The position numbers and the translations under genes are program-made. From assembly GCA_029718625.1 (NCBI GenBank), contig CM056391.1, positions 7,355,465 through 7,419,464 of the forward strand: DNA of 64,000 bases, in the 5' to 3' direction. Each line of letters opens with the position of its first letter. Position 1 is the stretch's first letter. The DNA is from Synaphobranchus kaupii. Lineage: Eukaryota; Chordata; Actinopteri; Anguilliformes; Synaphobranchidae. Positions 52,985 to 64,000 of this stretch are shown piece by piece. Under the pieces are notes generated by a model. It was not told the DNA's origin and did not search any database. It worked only from the letters and a program-made list of their open reading frames with translations.

Positions 52985-55270
52985 CATTTTTCGACTATTG
53001 GGACACACCCCCTAAGTCCCATTTGTGCGTGCTTATCTCAACTCTGAATCTGGCCCTTACTGTCTGAAGCCTCCCCGTGACCCCGTCCCAAAATAAGAGG
53101 CTAAATGAGACGATCAGGTCCTCAAATGATGTTAAACACTTTGCTGGTTGAGATTAAAATGAAGAAGGCAGAGTGTCCAGGGGGTTATTATTTTCACTGG
53201 ATAAAGGCTCTGGAGCTGTTCTTCAGATTGGTCTTTAAGCCACACTAATGCTGTATGTACAAGTATGTATATTCAAGGATGGCATATTTAAGACATTAAA
53301 TCATTTTTGTGAGGAAAGGGGAGCATTACTGAAATTGACTATTACATCAATAAAATAACGTAACAATTCATCTGCAATTAGGGGCCCAATAAGAATATTC
53401 AACTCAAGAGAATATTATTTATATAGATGAGGTATACATTGACAATTTTTTTTTTAAGTCTTTGAGTATTTTACAAAATACATGCAATAAATGCATCTGC
53501 CTTTTACCTCTTTTGTACAATGAGATTTTTTTTTTTCATCCTAGACACCACAAGTCAATTTAATTGATCACTGACCTTTATATTTCACAGTGCATTCCGA
53601 GCAGGACGAGAAAATAATCGGTCGTGCATCTTCAGAAATCAGAAGCCTGCATTTTCCTTATAACGAAGCCCTATCCAAATAAGCATAGGCCCCTACCAGT
53701 GCACAGCGGCGAGAAGCACGCTGTGGGTCTTACTTCTTTAAATAATTTATCTGAGGAGAGTAAAATAGACATCAGTCTTCCTCTGTCATCGAATGTTGGG
53801 GAACTAAGCAGTGATAACAGAATCTGTATCTTCAAGGCCCAAACATATAAGCAATAGAACGTCACATTAATGAGTCGTTCAAAACATGCCTGACTAAAAA
53901 AAGACCAAAATAATGCAAGCGACTGCGCGAGTGCGCGTGTGAAATAAACTGTAGAAACCTCATCTTGCTCACACATCTCACCTCATGCAGAGAATAATGA
54001 AAAGCTCATGTTTGATTTAAAATTAATTATATTACAGAGAATCTCATCTGTACTAATTACAGATCCCATCAGATTATGAAAGTCAATTCCACTCTCCCCG
54101 TAACAGGGAGCAGAACTACCGCGGTCGAATGATTTCTTTCCCATCAACTCCCCGTGCTTGTGCTGCGTCGGGGCAGAATCTCGGCGCTCCTAACCTATTC
54201 TGGAATCTCTCACGGAATAAAATATTAATGGAAGACCTGGATTTCATCTCCTGCATACCGTATCCCCTCGTGTTCATTAAGTTTATTTCAAGAGCTTCCG
54301 CACCAACAGAAGCATCTGTCTTCGCGTTCCACAAACGTTGGAGGGAAAAAGATTTTAAAAAGCAACGTTTGTTAGTTAAGAGAGGAATCTCCTGTAGGCA
54401 GCTGAAGTGTGCCTGGAGCAGGTCTGAAAGGTCATCTTATTCTCGAGTGTGCTCGTCATGGTTTCCCTGCATTATTAGGCTTAAATTTAAAGTTTCTGCG
54501 TCTGAATAACCACATGACCTACATTATATCGGTGCTGGTGTGTATCCAGCCTCAGTAATGTTTGATAGTGCTTTATGCTGAAGTTACCTTTTCATCTTGG
54601 TCTTAAGTGTAGTGTCTGCCCTTTACTGTAGTACCATAATGGGCCTAGTACTCAAATGATTTAATTTTGATGCGATCTTAATTTGCAGATTGGATACTGG
54701 TTAAGGCTAAAAGAAATCAGAAAAAAACTCTAAGTTCTTCTTCAAGATATTTTGTACTTGTGCATGTCTTCAGATCTTTATTAATACATGATGCAAATAC
54801 AACAGAATTTGAATTTTTTTAAACTTTATTTTTAACAATAACAGGATTGTCTCAGTTAACAACAAACCTCACTAGGAGTACACAACCATATATATAAAAC
54901 ACTTAAATGATAAATGACTTAAATGCTAAGATTTGGCTTTTTGGTAACCCTCCTTGAGTGTTACATATCTTTGAACAGAATATCAAAACTTTGAACATAT
55001 CTTTGCTATTCATCAATGTATTGGCCATTGGCTCATAATACAGATGTTTCTGTTTGTTACAGTGGGAGGGACAACAATAGAGCCAGCCCTGAAAACTATA
55101 TTCCATAAGTATTCCTGAGTAGGGTGGTTTTAGGGATTTGGCCAGAATATGGAAAAGTGTCTCATAAAATATTATGGTATGGTAAAATGAAAAATATTCC
55201 CCCATCAGACCTGCAATGAGTTCACAAGTGCAGGCCCCTTCCTAGACCAGTAGGTGGGGATAGAACACAA

Positions 55271-55482
55271 TGCTACACGCTCTGAAGAAAGGGTTCCAAA
55301 AGGTTCCTCTGTGTTTCCAGAGGAACCCTATCTAGTTCAAGGGTTCTGTGTTGGGCAAAATGGTTCAATCAGGGAGCTTTCATATTTTTCACACATACCA
55401 TAAACAACTAAAACGGGTTGCCCTATATAGACAAGCCAAAGAACCCTTTCAGAACCCTTTTTTTTCCCGAAGAGCGTACACT
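55271..55482. mobile_element. MITE-like element with AAGGGTTCC ends
   Basis: Left end TACACGCTCTGAAGAAAGGG then TTCC; right end GAACCCTTTTTTTTCCCGAA then GAGCGTACA, imperfectly inverted over about 27 bp. The interior contains more AGGTTCCTCTG / CAGAGGAACCCT fold-back. The type is common in fish genomes; no coding capacity. Confidence 0.65.
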
Positions 55483-56807
55483 TCTGAGAATTGTACGTCT
55501 TACAGAGAGGTATTAGGTATCCTTAAGTTTTCCTTTGTTTTGTCCAGTAAGATCTGCTTGGTAAAAATAACATAGCATCACCCAGGCAAACTATGACAGT
55601 CCGTGGCCTGTCTGGTACTAAGTCATCCCAGAACAGGCTGTGTTAATTAAGGGATAGACAGCTGCAGCATTAATTAGCTGTTGAAAAATAGCAGTTTTTG
55701 TGTTATGTAATGAATAACATACTCCAACATACTAGTACTACTGTGCAGTTTTGAACATCCGCAACTTGCACTCATCACATACAGTATATACAATTAACAC
55801 ACTGTATGACTATTTTTACATTACAGTATTTGTACATGACTATTGTACAATTTTTTAAAAATATTTTTAGATTTTTTAATATTGTCTGGCTTGATTATAT
55901 TGTATTTACTGTATTAATTTTCTATTCATTGTCTGTAAAGTTTTACATTGATGGGAGCATCTGCAAATAACAACATCTTATTGTATAGAAACCTAGTTAA
56001 AACACTGAAACAGAGAAGAAACCAGCACAAACCCTCTTAAAACATGAATTGAAGTGGTAATAATGGGTAGACAAATTAATAAAGCAGGTTTATTTTTTCC
56101 CCAAATACTCACTCTTTCCATCTCTCTCTCTCTCAAACTTGAGCAAACGCTGCATGCTTGGCCTCCTATGGCCAGCCACCACCGCACAGCAAATAACACT
56201 TGAATTTAATTGCATCGAAGGTTTAAACTGGGCTATGCCAGCAATCAATAGATCCCCCTGTCCGTTCCTGAGCACAGCCAATGAGACGATAGCCTCAGTA
56301 AACCCCTGTAAGTCACCCCTAAAAATGTAGCGTTGGCCCACGAGTCAGCCATGGAGTCAACTGGAAAACAGTGAGAAACAGCCCGTTTTAAGAGAAATAT
56401 AACAACATCATACATAATCACAAAGACTATCACAAAAGACCATTATCAAGTGCAACATTCTTAAAATACGAAGCCAACACCGCAAAAAAGGGATATGGTC
56501 TACACATAGGATCCAACAAGGATGCTACATTTAAACTGCAACATCTCTGACATCCACTTATATTAGGCTGCTGCAATTTAAGTCTTAGAGAAAGTGCATA
56601 TTGACAAAAACGTTAACATACAGTGGAACCTGAATAGGTTTTAAGACACAATACAGTCAAAATTGTACCAGCAAAAGTTTCTCCAGTGCTTTACCATTCA
56701 TGCACAAACCTTACCACAAGCAGGGGACCAATAGGTCCTTAATTTATGGGAAAATAAAATGCTCTTACACAGCCACATCTGTCCTATACGTAGCGGATAT
56801 AGGACAC

Positions 56808-56831
56808 GCACACACACACACACACACACAC
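56808..56831. repeat. (CA)n microsatellite
   Basis: Short CA run, ACGCACACACAC type. Confidence 0.85.
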
Positions 56832-57174
56832 CAATAATGGTGGCAAAAAAGTGTCTCTTCTTGACATGATGTGAAAGGAGAAGACCTCTCTCACTAATTA
56901 CAATATGCCGATGATTTTTTCTTTTCTTTACCTAATGTCCACGTCCATTTATGTTCTATAACAGGTAAAAATAAGCCGTGGAAAAAAACTGCTATGATTT
57001 AGTCCTTGGATGTTCATATCTGACCCTCAAATCCAATTCCGGTCCTGGTTTTCTTTTCTCCCAGGTAATGAACTTGTGATGAACTGGTGCTTCTGATTGG
57101 CAGGACTGTTTTCACACAGGACTCCCAGGTAAAGGGAGGGTGGAAAACCAGGGGGAAACCAATATCCAAAAAAT

Positions 57175-57430
57175 GCATCTTCCTTTCCTCCACTACCACA
57201 TCCTCTCCTCCGTGCCCTGGAAACCATTATTTGTATCCTAATCTAATGTTGCTGATTAGGCTACATATTAATTACAAATGGTTATAAATTGATTAATGTC
57301 TCGAAGCAAACCGCAATGTCAGGTACACTGTATATTGTACATGCAACTATTTGTACTCAAAACATTCAGGCAGTTTTTCATACTTCTAGGTAGGAGACGA
57401 GTGGTAGTGGGGGAGTGGAGGAAAGGAGGA
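57175..57430 (-). mobile_element. Short inverted-repeat element, copy B
   Basis: Opposite orientation to copy A at 52734 and similar throughout (reverse complement begins CCTTTCCTCCACTCCCCCAC). Homology appears to continue about 30 bp past the left edge (GATGCATTTTTTGGATATTG against GGTGCATTTTTCGACTATTG). Confidence 0.75.
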
Positions 57431-58389
57431 GAGGAGAGAAGAATATTGAAGCGGGTTATCTCTAACTATAATCTGCAATCTAATACATGTCAAAATGAGA
57501 TTCATTGCTTGATCAGTTCAAGATCTGTGATATGTCCACCAAATTATTTAATTTGTTCCTCACATACATTACTAACAGTTGTATATTGTATATGCATATG
57601 CTGTATATGCCAGCTTATTCATTAAAAATATCTGTTGGGGGAAACATCATGATACTTAATGGCCATATTATTGCACATATCATCACTACCTCTTTCTTAG
57701 ATTCAGCCCAAAATCTCAATGAAATTCACCATCTGTTACTAGCTTGGAATAAATCGATAAATTATGTGCCAATGAAAACAGTTTGAGCGATCTCCTCTTC
57801 ATGCTAAAACCTCAAGGTCATTTTTTGTTTGTCCCAGCATTGCCTTAGGTAATCTGACAACAAATGGTGTATTTTGTAGGACATGTGTAGATTCAAAATC
57901 TGCAGATAAATCTTTTGTGGTATATTTGACTGAGCCTGTGACTGTAAATGAAAATATAATATAACGCCAAATGAAAAAACCTTACTTCATAAGCTGATCA
58001 ACCTATACAATTTGATGAAATATCAAAACAATGACATTTATGCCACAGTATATGCTGTCTAGTCAGTCATAACCAAAATGTATTGCTTGCTTCAGTGTGA
58101 TCCCATGTGACTCATTTCTCCCACAATGATAAATACGCTAACTTTAGCTAGCTGTAAACACAAGGGAACCTATTCTTTTATACTGAAAGAAGCCACCTGT
58201 AGGCTAAATGCATTATTACAGCTGGAGAGCTACTTCATCATGGAGGCCCAATAGGCACAGATGTTGCCAAGTAACATTCTCAATTTGACTGTTGCACATT
58301 TCATTTGCATTCAAGATCTTCCCAAGAAAGCTAGCTAGCTACTATTTGGAGGGGTCAACCCATTTCCCAATAAGCTGCTCAATCTTGTA

Positions 58390-58411
58390 AGACCCCCCCC
58401 CCCCCCCCCCC
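58390..58411. repeat. Poly-C run
   Basis: About 22 consecutive C. Similar poly-G runs lie at 4168-4186, 8881-8891 and 36820-36847. Confidence 0.9.
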
Positions 58412-59418
58412 GAGATGCAAGCATAGGGAAGATCTGAAGGCTAATACTTTAATGTATAGTGAGCTAATATTGCTAATCAATCTGTGCCTGGCCACTCAGC
58501 TTTCTTTTCCCATTAACCCGGGAAAACATCTGATGAAGATCCAAAAACAAAAGTTCATCATAACTCAGTCAAATTAATTGATACAATTTTTCAGAGTAAA
58601 TGTGTTTTAAAGACAGCAGACTGTTTGAAGCTGTACACTTATTGAAAGAAGGAAATGGATGCGCTCCGAATAGAACTGCTTATCTGTTTTCTTTTTTTAT
58701 AATTATTTTCTCATTAGTTCCCCATGTGTTATGGCTGATACTAGACTAGTACAATAAGTTAAACACAGATTAAGAACCCTCTCAATCTTTTTTAAATTTT
58801 TTAAAAACTTTTTCTTTAAACTGCACGGTCTGGTAAAGACGACCCATCAATTTAATCAATTCTGGGCTTAAAATTCAAAAGTAGACCTAGATATTAAACC
58901 CTCCTTGGTCATTAGTCTCCATGAAAATTCTACATTTACATTCAACTAAGCCATCCTTTAATCTTAAACCCTCAGAGTCTCATAACTTTCAGGAGATGTA
59001 TGATCTTGTCCTGGTGTGAAAATAGAACTTCTTTGCCGAGTAGCTACTTGGACGCAGCGTAGACTACAGACTCTCTCAAAATGCACAGCTTCAGCTATGT
59101 TATGAGATGCTGTATGTTAAGTCTATGTTTGCAGAAACAGATATATGGACATACAAAAATATACAAATCATGAAAGTTAGATAACATTACATATACAAAA
59201 GAAGACACTTTTTTTTAACCACTGGTATTAGTTATAGGTGCAAATCCATTAACAAGAAATATATAAAAAAATATATATAACAACATATAAACCCATCTTC
59301 TAAGGTAAACACCTTGGTGAAAGGGAACAGGATATATGGGCAACGTAACCCTGAATTGTGATTGGACAAATAGTGGCAGTGGGTGGAGTCGGGTGTTCAA
59401 AAACAGTCAGGCTCTCAG

Positions 59419-59500
59419 TCAGGATGAGGTTACTTTCCTCATTTCAATCCCAGCCTCCTTTGCTGGTGCTTCTTTAAGTTCAGTCGAAATGGAGTAAAGT
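59419..59500 (-). CDS. opn5: Neuropsin (OPN5), last coding exon
   Basis: 82 nt after the acceptor tattttccacag, reading LYSISTELKEAPAKEAGIEM then RKVTSS and stop TGA at 59419-59421. Its first base completes the Arg codon left open by the previous exon (AG+A). The junction SSR-LYSIST resembles FR-LHTVTT of the human protein, and 245 + 82 nt is a whole number of codons. It encodes the cytoplasmic C-terminal tail with Ser/Thr residues available for receptor phosphorylation. Confidence 0.8.
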
Positions 59501-61431
59501 CTGTGGAAAATAAATAAATAAATTGCATTAATATACCATACAGCACAATGATAAATGCCAAAAAGTATATAGCTGGTCCCAGTGTGAAGCTGTGGAAAGT
59601 AAGGACAGCACACAAATGCGTGCTCATCGGCTTTTTCGACTATGGAAATGAGAACAGCATACATGTATTTTTGGGGTTTGCCTTCCTCAGCTTAAAACAT
59701 GCATGCTGTGAAAAAAAAACATTTACCAAAACGTGTCTGTGCTATTTTGCTAAATGAATACAGGCCATGTTTTGTTTTTTTTAATTGAACAAGTTTTTTA
59801 AAATTGTTTTCTAAAAAATCATGAATGCACCAACAATAACACTTCCCATAGTCACGTCATTAATATTCTAATATATTTACATACAGGGCAGAATTCAATC
59901 TATATGTAAAGTTGCTATGCTAATGTTGAATAATACATGCGTGTGTTTCCCCCTGTTATTTGGATGTTTCACATTAGATTCAATGACTGCTGAGCTATCT
60001 GAAAGCATATAAAGGTATACACGGGCAGGTAGTGTAGCATAATGGTATGGGAACTGGGCTTGTACATATCCAGCTATATAAAAAGTAAAAGAATGTAAAT
60101 CTCGCTAGATAAGCCCCGATGGAAAAAGAATATGCTGCAGTATATTGTAAATTTATCAAAATGATCTTCACAATATATTAAAAATATACTGCAGTATATT
60201 ACATTTCCATAAGGGAGAGCATCTCCAAAATGCTTAAAAATGAATACCTCATTTGCGCATTGTTCAGATATCATGATGGGAGCATTACTGTTACTGGATT
60301 ATTATTAGATTTTCACATGATTTATTGTCATTCACAATAAGTGATGAGATTTCCTCAGGGTCCAGACTCATTGACATCACCTTGGAACAGACTTTTGACA
60401 GGATTTTGATCTATCTTTTGACCTTGTCAAAGTGTATTTTAAAGACAATGGCCAAAATGTGTATTACATTAGCTTGGATGTTGTTCCATTGGTAGAGAGG
60501 ATGCATTGATTTGAAATGGCCATGTGAACTGCATTTTCAATAGAGAAGCAGTCATATGCAAATGCAGCATTCCAAACCTTTTCTTTTTGCCTCAAAATAG
60601 CCATAGCAAAAATGCATTCAGGTTGGATAGCTCTTGGTGTAGACTTGTTTCTGATATCAGTGTACTGTATAATGTATACACATGTACTGTATATACACAC
60701 ACATACAGTATGTAGTACCGTAGAGGATCTGTACACATCCATAAGAATCTAACAGAATATAACATATATATATTTTAGAATATAAAAGTAATAAGTAAAT
60801 ACTGTATCTGCTTGAACCAGTATAAGAACAAAATGGATCATTTTCGAGATTTAGGCTACCTCCATCTGTATCACTACACCCAATGCCATGGCCTTGATTG
60901 AATCATAAATTTGCCTTTGTTTTTACTTTAACACTTGAGAAGCCAATTCATTTTGCATTGGGCGTTGCATTAAATGTACTCATTTATTACTTCTTTGTGT
61001 TTTTCCTTAACCGCTTGGCTGATTCTCATGAAACTTGCTATATAGTTAGAAGTTGTCATCTCACAAGCCCTCACCAAATTTGGTGGCGATAGGCCAGTTG
61101 GTGGTGCTGTAGTGCACGTGAAAATATTGTGACATTGACACGCCCACTGACGACGCCCCATTTGACCTAGAGTCACAAAATGTGGTGTACAGGTCCCTCT
61201 GCTCATGATGAACAAATTTGCCTCAATGATCCATGAAGTCAGCCATATTGGATTTTCTGCTAATTAGCATTTCTTGTAAAACACTTAAAACGCTACTCCT
61301 CCTACAACATTTGGCCAATTTACATGAAACCAGGTCCACAAACTCCTTAGACCAGAGTTTTGGCACGTTGGGAAATAACTCTGCACACAAGTGCTCTGAA
61401 GCCCCTGGCAGCTTGAGACCGAACGCCGTAC
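59501..61431 (-). other. opn5: opn5 intron between the helix 6-7 exon and the last exon
   Basis: 1.9 kb, donor gtacgg and acceptor ttccacag. It includes a decayed SINE-like head at about 60028-60060 (GGCAGGTAGTGTAGCATAAT), a small inverted repeat around TATACTGCAGTATA (60127-60205) and the possible repeat at 61035. Nothing else is seen. Confidence 0.75.
61035..61345. repeat. Possible interspersed repeat
   Basis: Contains CTGATTCTCATGAAACTTGC, CACCAAATTTGGTGGCGATA and GCCAGTTGGTGGTGCTGTAG, phrases that I associate with dispersed fish repeats. It lies in the last opn5 intron. Not confirmable from one copy. Confidence 0.3.
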
Positions 61432-61676
61432 CTTGAGCTGTTGTCTTGTTTCTGTTCCTTCAAAGCTTTGAAACAGGAGGATTTTATACAGGTTTTATTC
61501 CAGTCGATGACCTGATATATGAACGGGTTGTACATGGCTGCTGACTTAGCTAGCAGGGTGGGTATTACAGAAACCGGAATAGGAACCGAGTCTTGCTCCC
61601 CAAACGCAGACCATACCGAGACCACGGCATACGGGATCCAGGCTATTAAAAAGCCAGCGCATATCAACATCGCCAC
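61432..61676 (-). CDS. opn5: Neuropsin (OPN5), exon for transmembrane helices 6-7
   Basis: 245 nt from acceptor ctgcag/GTGGCG to donor CAAG/gtacgg. It encodes helix 6 (AMLICAGFLIAWIPYAVVSV), the third extracellular loop, and helix 7 with LLAKSAAMYNPFIYQVI: the Lys is the retinal Schiff-base residue and NPFIY is the NPxxY motif. Both are needed for a working opsin and both are present. The start of the cytoplasmic tail follows (KSSCFKALKEQKQDNSS). Neuropsin is a UV/violet-sensitive, G protein-coupled deep-brain and retinal photoreceptor in vertebrates. Proximity to ptchd4 supports orthology with mammalian-type OPN5 rather than the other opn5-like genes. Confidence 0.95.
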
Positions 61677-63403
61677 CTGCAGGACAGAAAGAAAAGTACA
61701 CGTTTTGCTGACTCAGTACAGAGTAATACAAATTTATCTTTGACACTTCATAACACATTGCATTACTGTGCAAAATACTGAACAATGTCATTCCAAACTG
61801 TTTTTTTTAAATAACAATCATTCACTTGACTTGAAAACTGACAACTAAATACAAACTGAATCATTGGTTACCACTGAAGGCAAGGCAGTCAGATGAATTC
61901 CTACAAAGAATCATAACATATCCTGGGAGCATATGTTTGAATTTCAGATTCATACCTTTCATACACTGCAAGGGCAATAGTATTTAGACTTGATACTGGA
62001 ATCTGACAGAATTACAAAACAATCACTGACAAAAAACAATACATCAATACAGCTGATGTTTGCACTTTTGGAAATAATTGTCATCACATGAAGTTCTGAA
62101 AAATGTGAAAGAAAATTTAATATTTAAGTCATTTTAATAACTCACCTCTATATAATGTCATTATGACACAGACCTTGGGCCAATCAAAAACTGTCCTCAA
62201 CTTTGAATGTCAAATGCAAATATTACCTTTCTTCAATGAAGACAATTTAATTTTGATAGGGGAACTGCTTAATCTACATGTATGTTAAGAAAAGATTCAA
62301 AAATGTTATCTTTGATATCAATACCCGGTATGTGTCTGGCCGTACTGCCCTGTTATACATTGTAGCACAAATGTCAACTGCGACCAGCTTTCCACATTCA
62401 TGGAAACATCTATTTATGAAGGAACAAGTGTAACAAATCATATTTTTATAACAAAATAGCTCAACTGGCTTGGTTTGTTATGAAGCAGAGAATGAGCCTA
62501 GAGAGCCACTGAGTGCCTGTACAGCTCTGTGTGTGAGATTGACTGGTAAAAATCACACGTTAAAACTAATGTTCATGTGGCTATGATTAGGTTACTTTTT
62601 ATGCATGACATTTTCTCTTAATTTTCAGCTCTGCTGCTATGAATATATAGTGTCCTCATATCATCCCACAATTTTGGTCATAAACTTAGCATCGGGCCGA
62701 TACCAGTAAATCATAAGCCATTATTGACCGATATGGCCCTGATATTTTCATGCATCCATACTTTCAAATCTATTATTTTTCCTATGTTTTTTCCTCAATT
62801 AAAAACAAGCAATTAATAAACTGAACAATCTTCACCAGACTATTGCCAGTAATTCTTAGTTAGAATTATTTTTCTGTACCATAGAGTCTTGATAGATTTA
62901 CCCACAACCAGGACATATTGATCACGTAAAGAGAAATGAAACTGTGTTCAGTCTAAATGCTCTTTAAAACACAATCTTTTGGAATAGATTTGTTTGGCTC
63001 GTCTTTGCAGCACACTCAAAGCTCGGGGATGTGCAGCGATGGATTGACTCGCCTGTGAGCTTTTGAATATTTCATTTATTACAAAAAATAATGACTAAAA
63101 TTCATTTTAAAATAGAAGCGAGGTTCTTCAGTTCTCCAAGGCGACTAGAAGGGGAAATAAAATGTTACCACGTGAAGTACAACTTAGAGGAAGGGAATTA
63201 CCTGTCAGTGGGTAATTATCCGGCTAATTAGCATGCTTGTTAATCAGGTAATAAACAAACGGGCTGAGGGCAACGATCGGTGTCAGAGCAAGTCTTCAGC
63301 CTCCTTTCAAGCACACAACTAGCCGGCACACATGGACACACACACACATACATTTTAATAAGCCAATCCATAATAAAAATAAAAAAATGAAGTTGATACA
63401 CAC
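61677..63403 (-). other. opn5: opn5 intron between the helix 4-5 and helix 6-7 exons
   Basis: 1.7 kb of AT-rich sequence, donor gtgtgt and acceptor tcctgcag, phase 0. A short CA/TG run lies at 63337-63353. No other feature recognised. Confidence 0.85.
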
Positions 63404-63738
63404 CTTTGTTAATTTAATTTCAAGGTTATGGCTGCTTTTGTTCCTGCTGTCAAAGTGGGAGACCTCCTTGGCGGACGACTTGACTTTGAAGATGATCTTG
63501 ACGTAAGAGAAGACGATGATGACGGTGGGGAAGATGAGGCAGAAGAAGAGGATGCTCACGACGAAGGCCTGGCCGGACACGGACGCCTGTGCCAGCCACC
63601 AATCCAAAGTGCAGGAAGTGCCAAAGGGTTCCGGGGCATAGTTACCCCATCCCACGAGTGGCATGGTTGCCCAAAACGCTGCGTACAGCCAGATGAACAC
63701 CATGGCAAGGAAAGCGTGACGCCTCTTCAGCCAGGTCC
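63404..63738 (-). CDS. opn5: Neuropsin (OPN5), exon for transmembrane helices 4-5
   Basis: 335 nt from acceptor ccattgtag/GGACC (phase 1) to donor AAAG/gtgtgt (phase 0). It encodes GTWLKRRHAFLAM then helix 4 (FIWLYAAFWATMPLVGWGNY), the second extracellular loop PEPFGTSCTLDWWLAQASVS with the disulfide Cys, helix 5 (FVVSILFFCLIFPTVIIVFS) and the third cytoplasmic loop VKIIFKVKSSAKEVSHFDSR. This is near identical to known OPN5 and clearly a class A opsin. Exons for helices 1-3 lie beyond the right edge of the window. Confidence 0.95.
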
Positions 63739-64000
63739 CTACAATGGATGTCCCAAGATGCATCATAATTACATGTCACTTTGCAACTTTTCAAAAAACA
63801 AGAATGTCCCACCAGTATCAGTGGTCACTTCGCCATCTACTGGTCAAATAAAGGTACTGCCATTACTTCAGGGGAGCCACTCAGAAAGCTAATATACAGT
63901 AACTCGGAGTAGTGAGTAAACACAGATTTGAAATTCTCCACAGGAGTATACATTCTGCACTCATTTCTGGCATTGGAACCAACTCATTTTCATTTATTGT
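63739..64000 (-). other. opn5: opn5 intron upstream of the helix 4-5 exon (partial)
   Basis: No coding similarity seen; it continues past the window edge. Confidence 0.75.

Noticed and set aside
54129..54509. 126-codon open frame
   Set aside because: No recognisable domain, repeat or splice context; the length is within chance expectation. I kept the region only as a possible non-coding conserved element.
63428..63892. 154-codon acidic open frame on the plus strand
   Set aside because: Antisense shadow of the opn5 helix 4-5 exon.

Overview
The window is vertebrate, almost certainly ray-finned (teleost) fish, nuclear DNA. It contains two intron-split vertebrate genes, a tRNA-derived SINE whose tail resembles the fish V-SINE family, an apparently intact Tf1/sushi-type chromovirus, several short inverted-repeat elements and very large minisatellite arrays. 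The two genes are the 3' part of ptchd4 (Patched-domain protein, plus strand, exons at 5129-5610 and 37696-39365) and the 3' part of opn5 (neuropsin, minus strand, exons at 63404-63738, 61432-61676 and 59419-59500). They lie tail to tail, as I recall OPN5 and PTCHD4 do on human chromosome 6. The first exon of ptchd4 lies upstream of the window, and the first exons of opn5 lie beyond its right end.

Layout: 1-5128 is ptchd4 intron 1. It is mostly minisatellites (31, 35, 25 and 28 bp units), with a CA-rich tract broken by a 500-base N gap. Exon 2 follows at 5129-5610. Intron 2 (5611-37695) is about 32 kb and holds a C-only minisatellite directly after the splice donor, a 20-bp array, a 2.4-kb array of 57/63-bp units, a SINE, a long near-perfect palindrome, the 7.1-kb LTR retrotransposon in antisense orientation, 14-bp and 48-50-bp arrays, and a (GT)n tract ending about 80 bp before exon 3. 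The last ptchd4 exon is 37696-39365. The convergent intergenic interval (39366-59418) has no recognisable gene. It carries several inverted-repeat elements and a 1.9-kb array of 54-bp units. opn5 occupies 59419 to the right edge.

The retrotransposon (23933-31075, minus sense) is the best-resolved mobile element. It has LTRs that differ, as far as I can compare them, only by one 12-bp indel, a perfect 5-bp target duplication CACTG, an open gag with a zinc knuckle, an open pol (protease, RT, RNase H, integrase, chromodomain), a slippery heptamer in the -1 orientation, a polypurine tract, and an 11-nt site next to the 5' LTR that is exactly complementary to a site in the LTR lying 29 bp downstream of a TATA-like box. 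That fits the self-priming mechanism of the Tf1/sushi group. The element looks young and possibly competent.

Most long open frames in the window (up to 766 codons) are by-products of tandem repeats and are not reported as genes. Points for a second look are an apparent one-base frameshift in ptchd4 exon 2, an expanded Glu-Arg repeat and a 25-bp triplication running through the ptchd4 stop codon, and the higher-order structure of the arrays.
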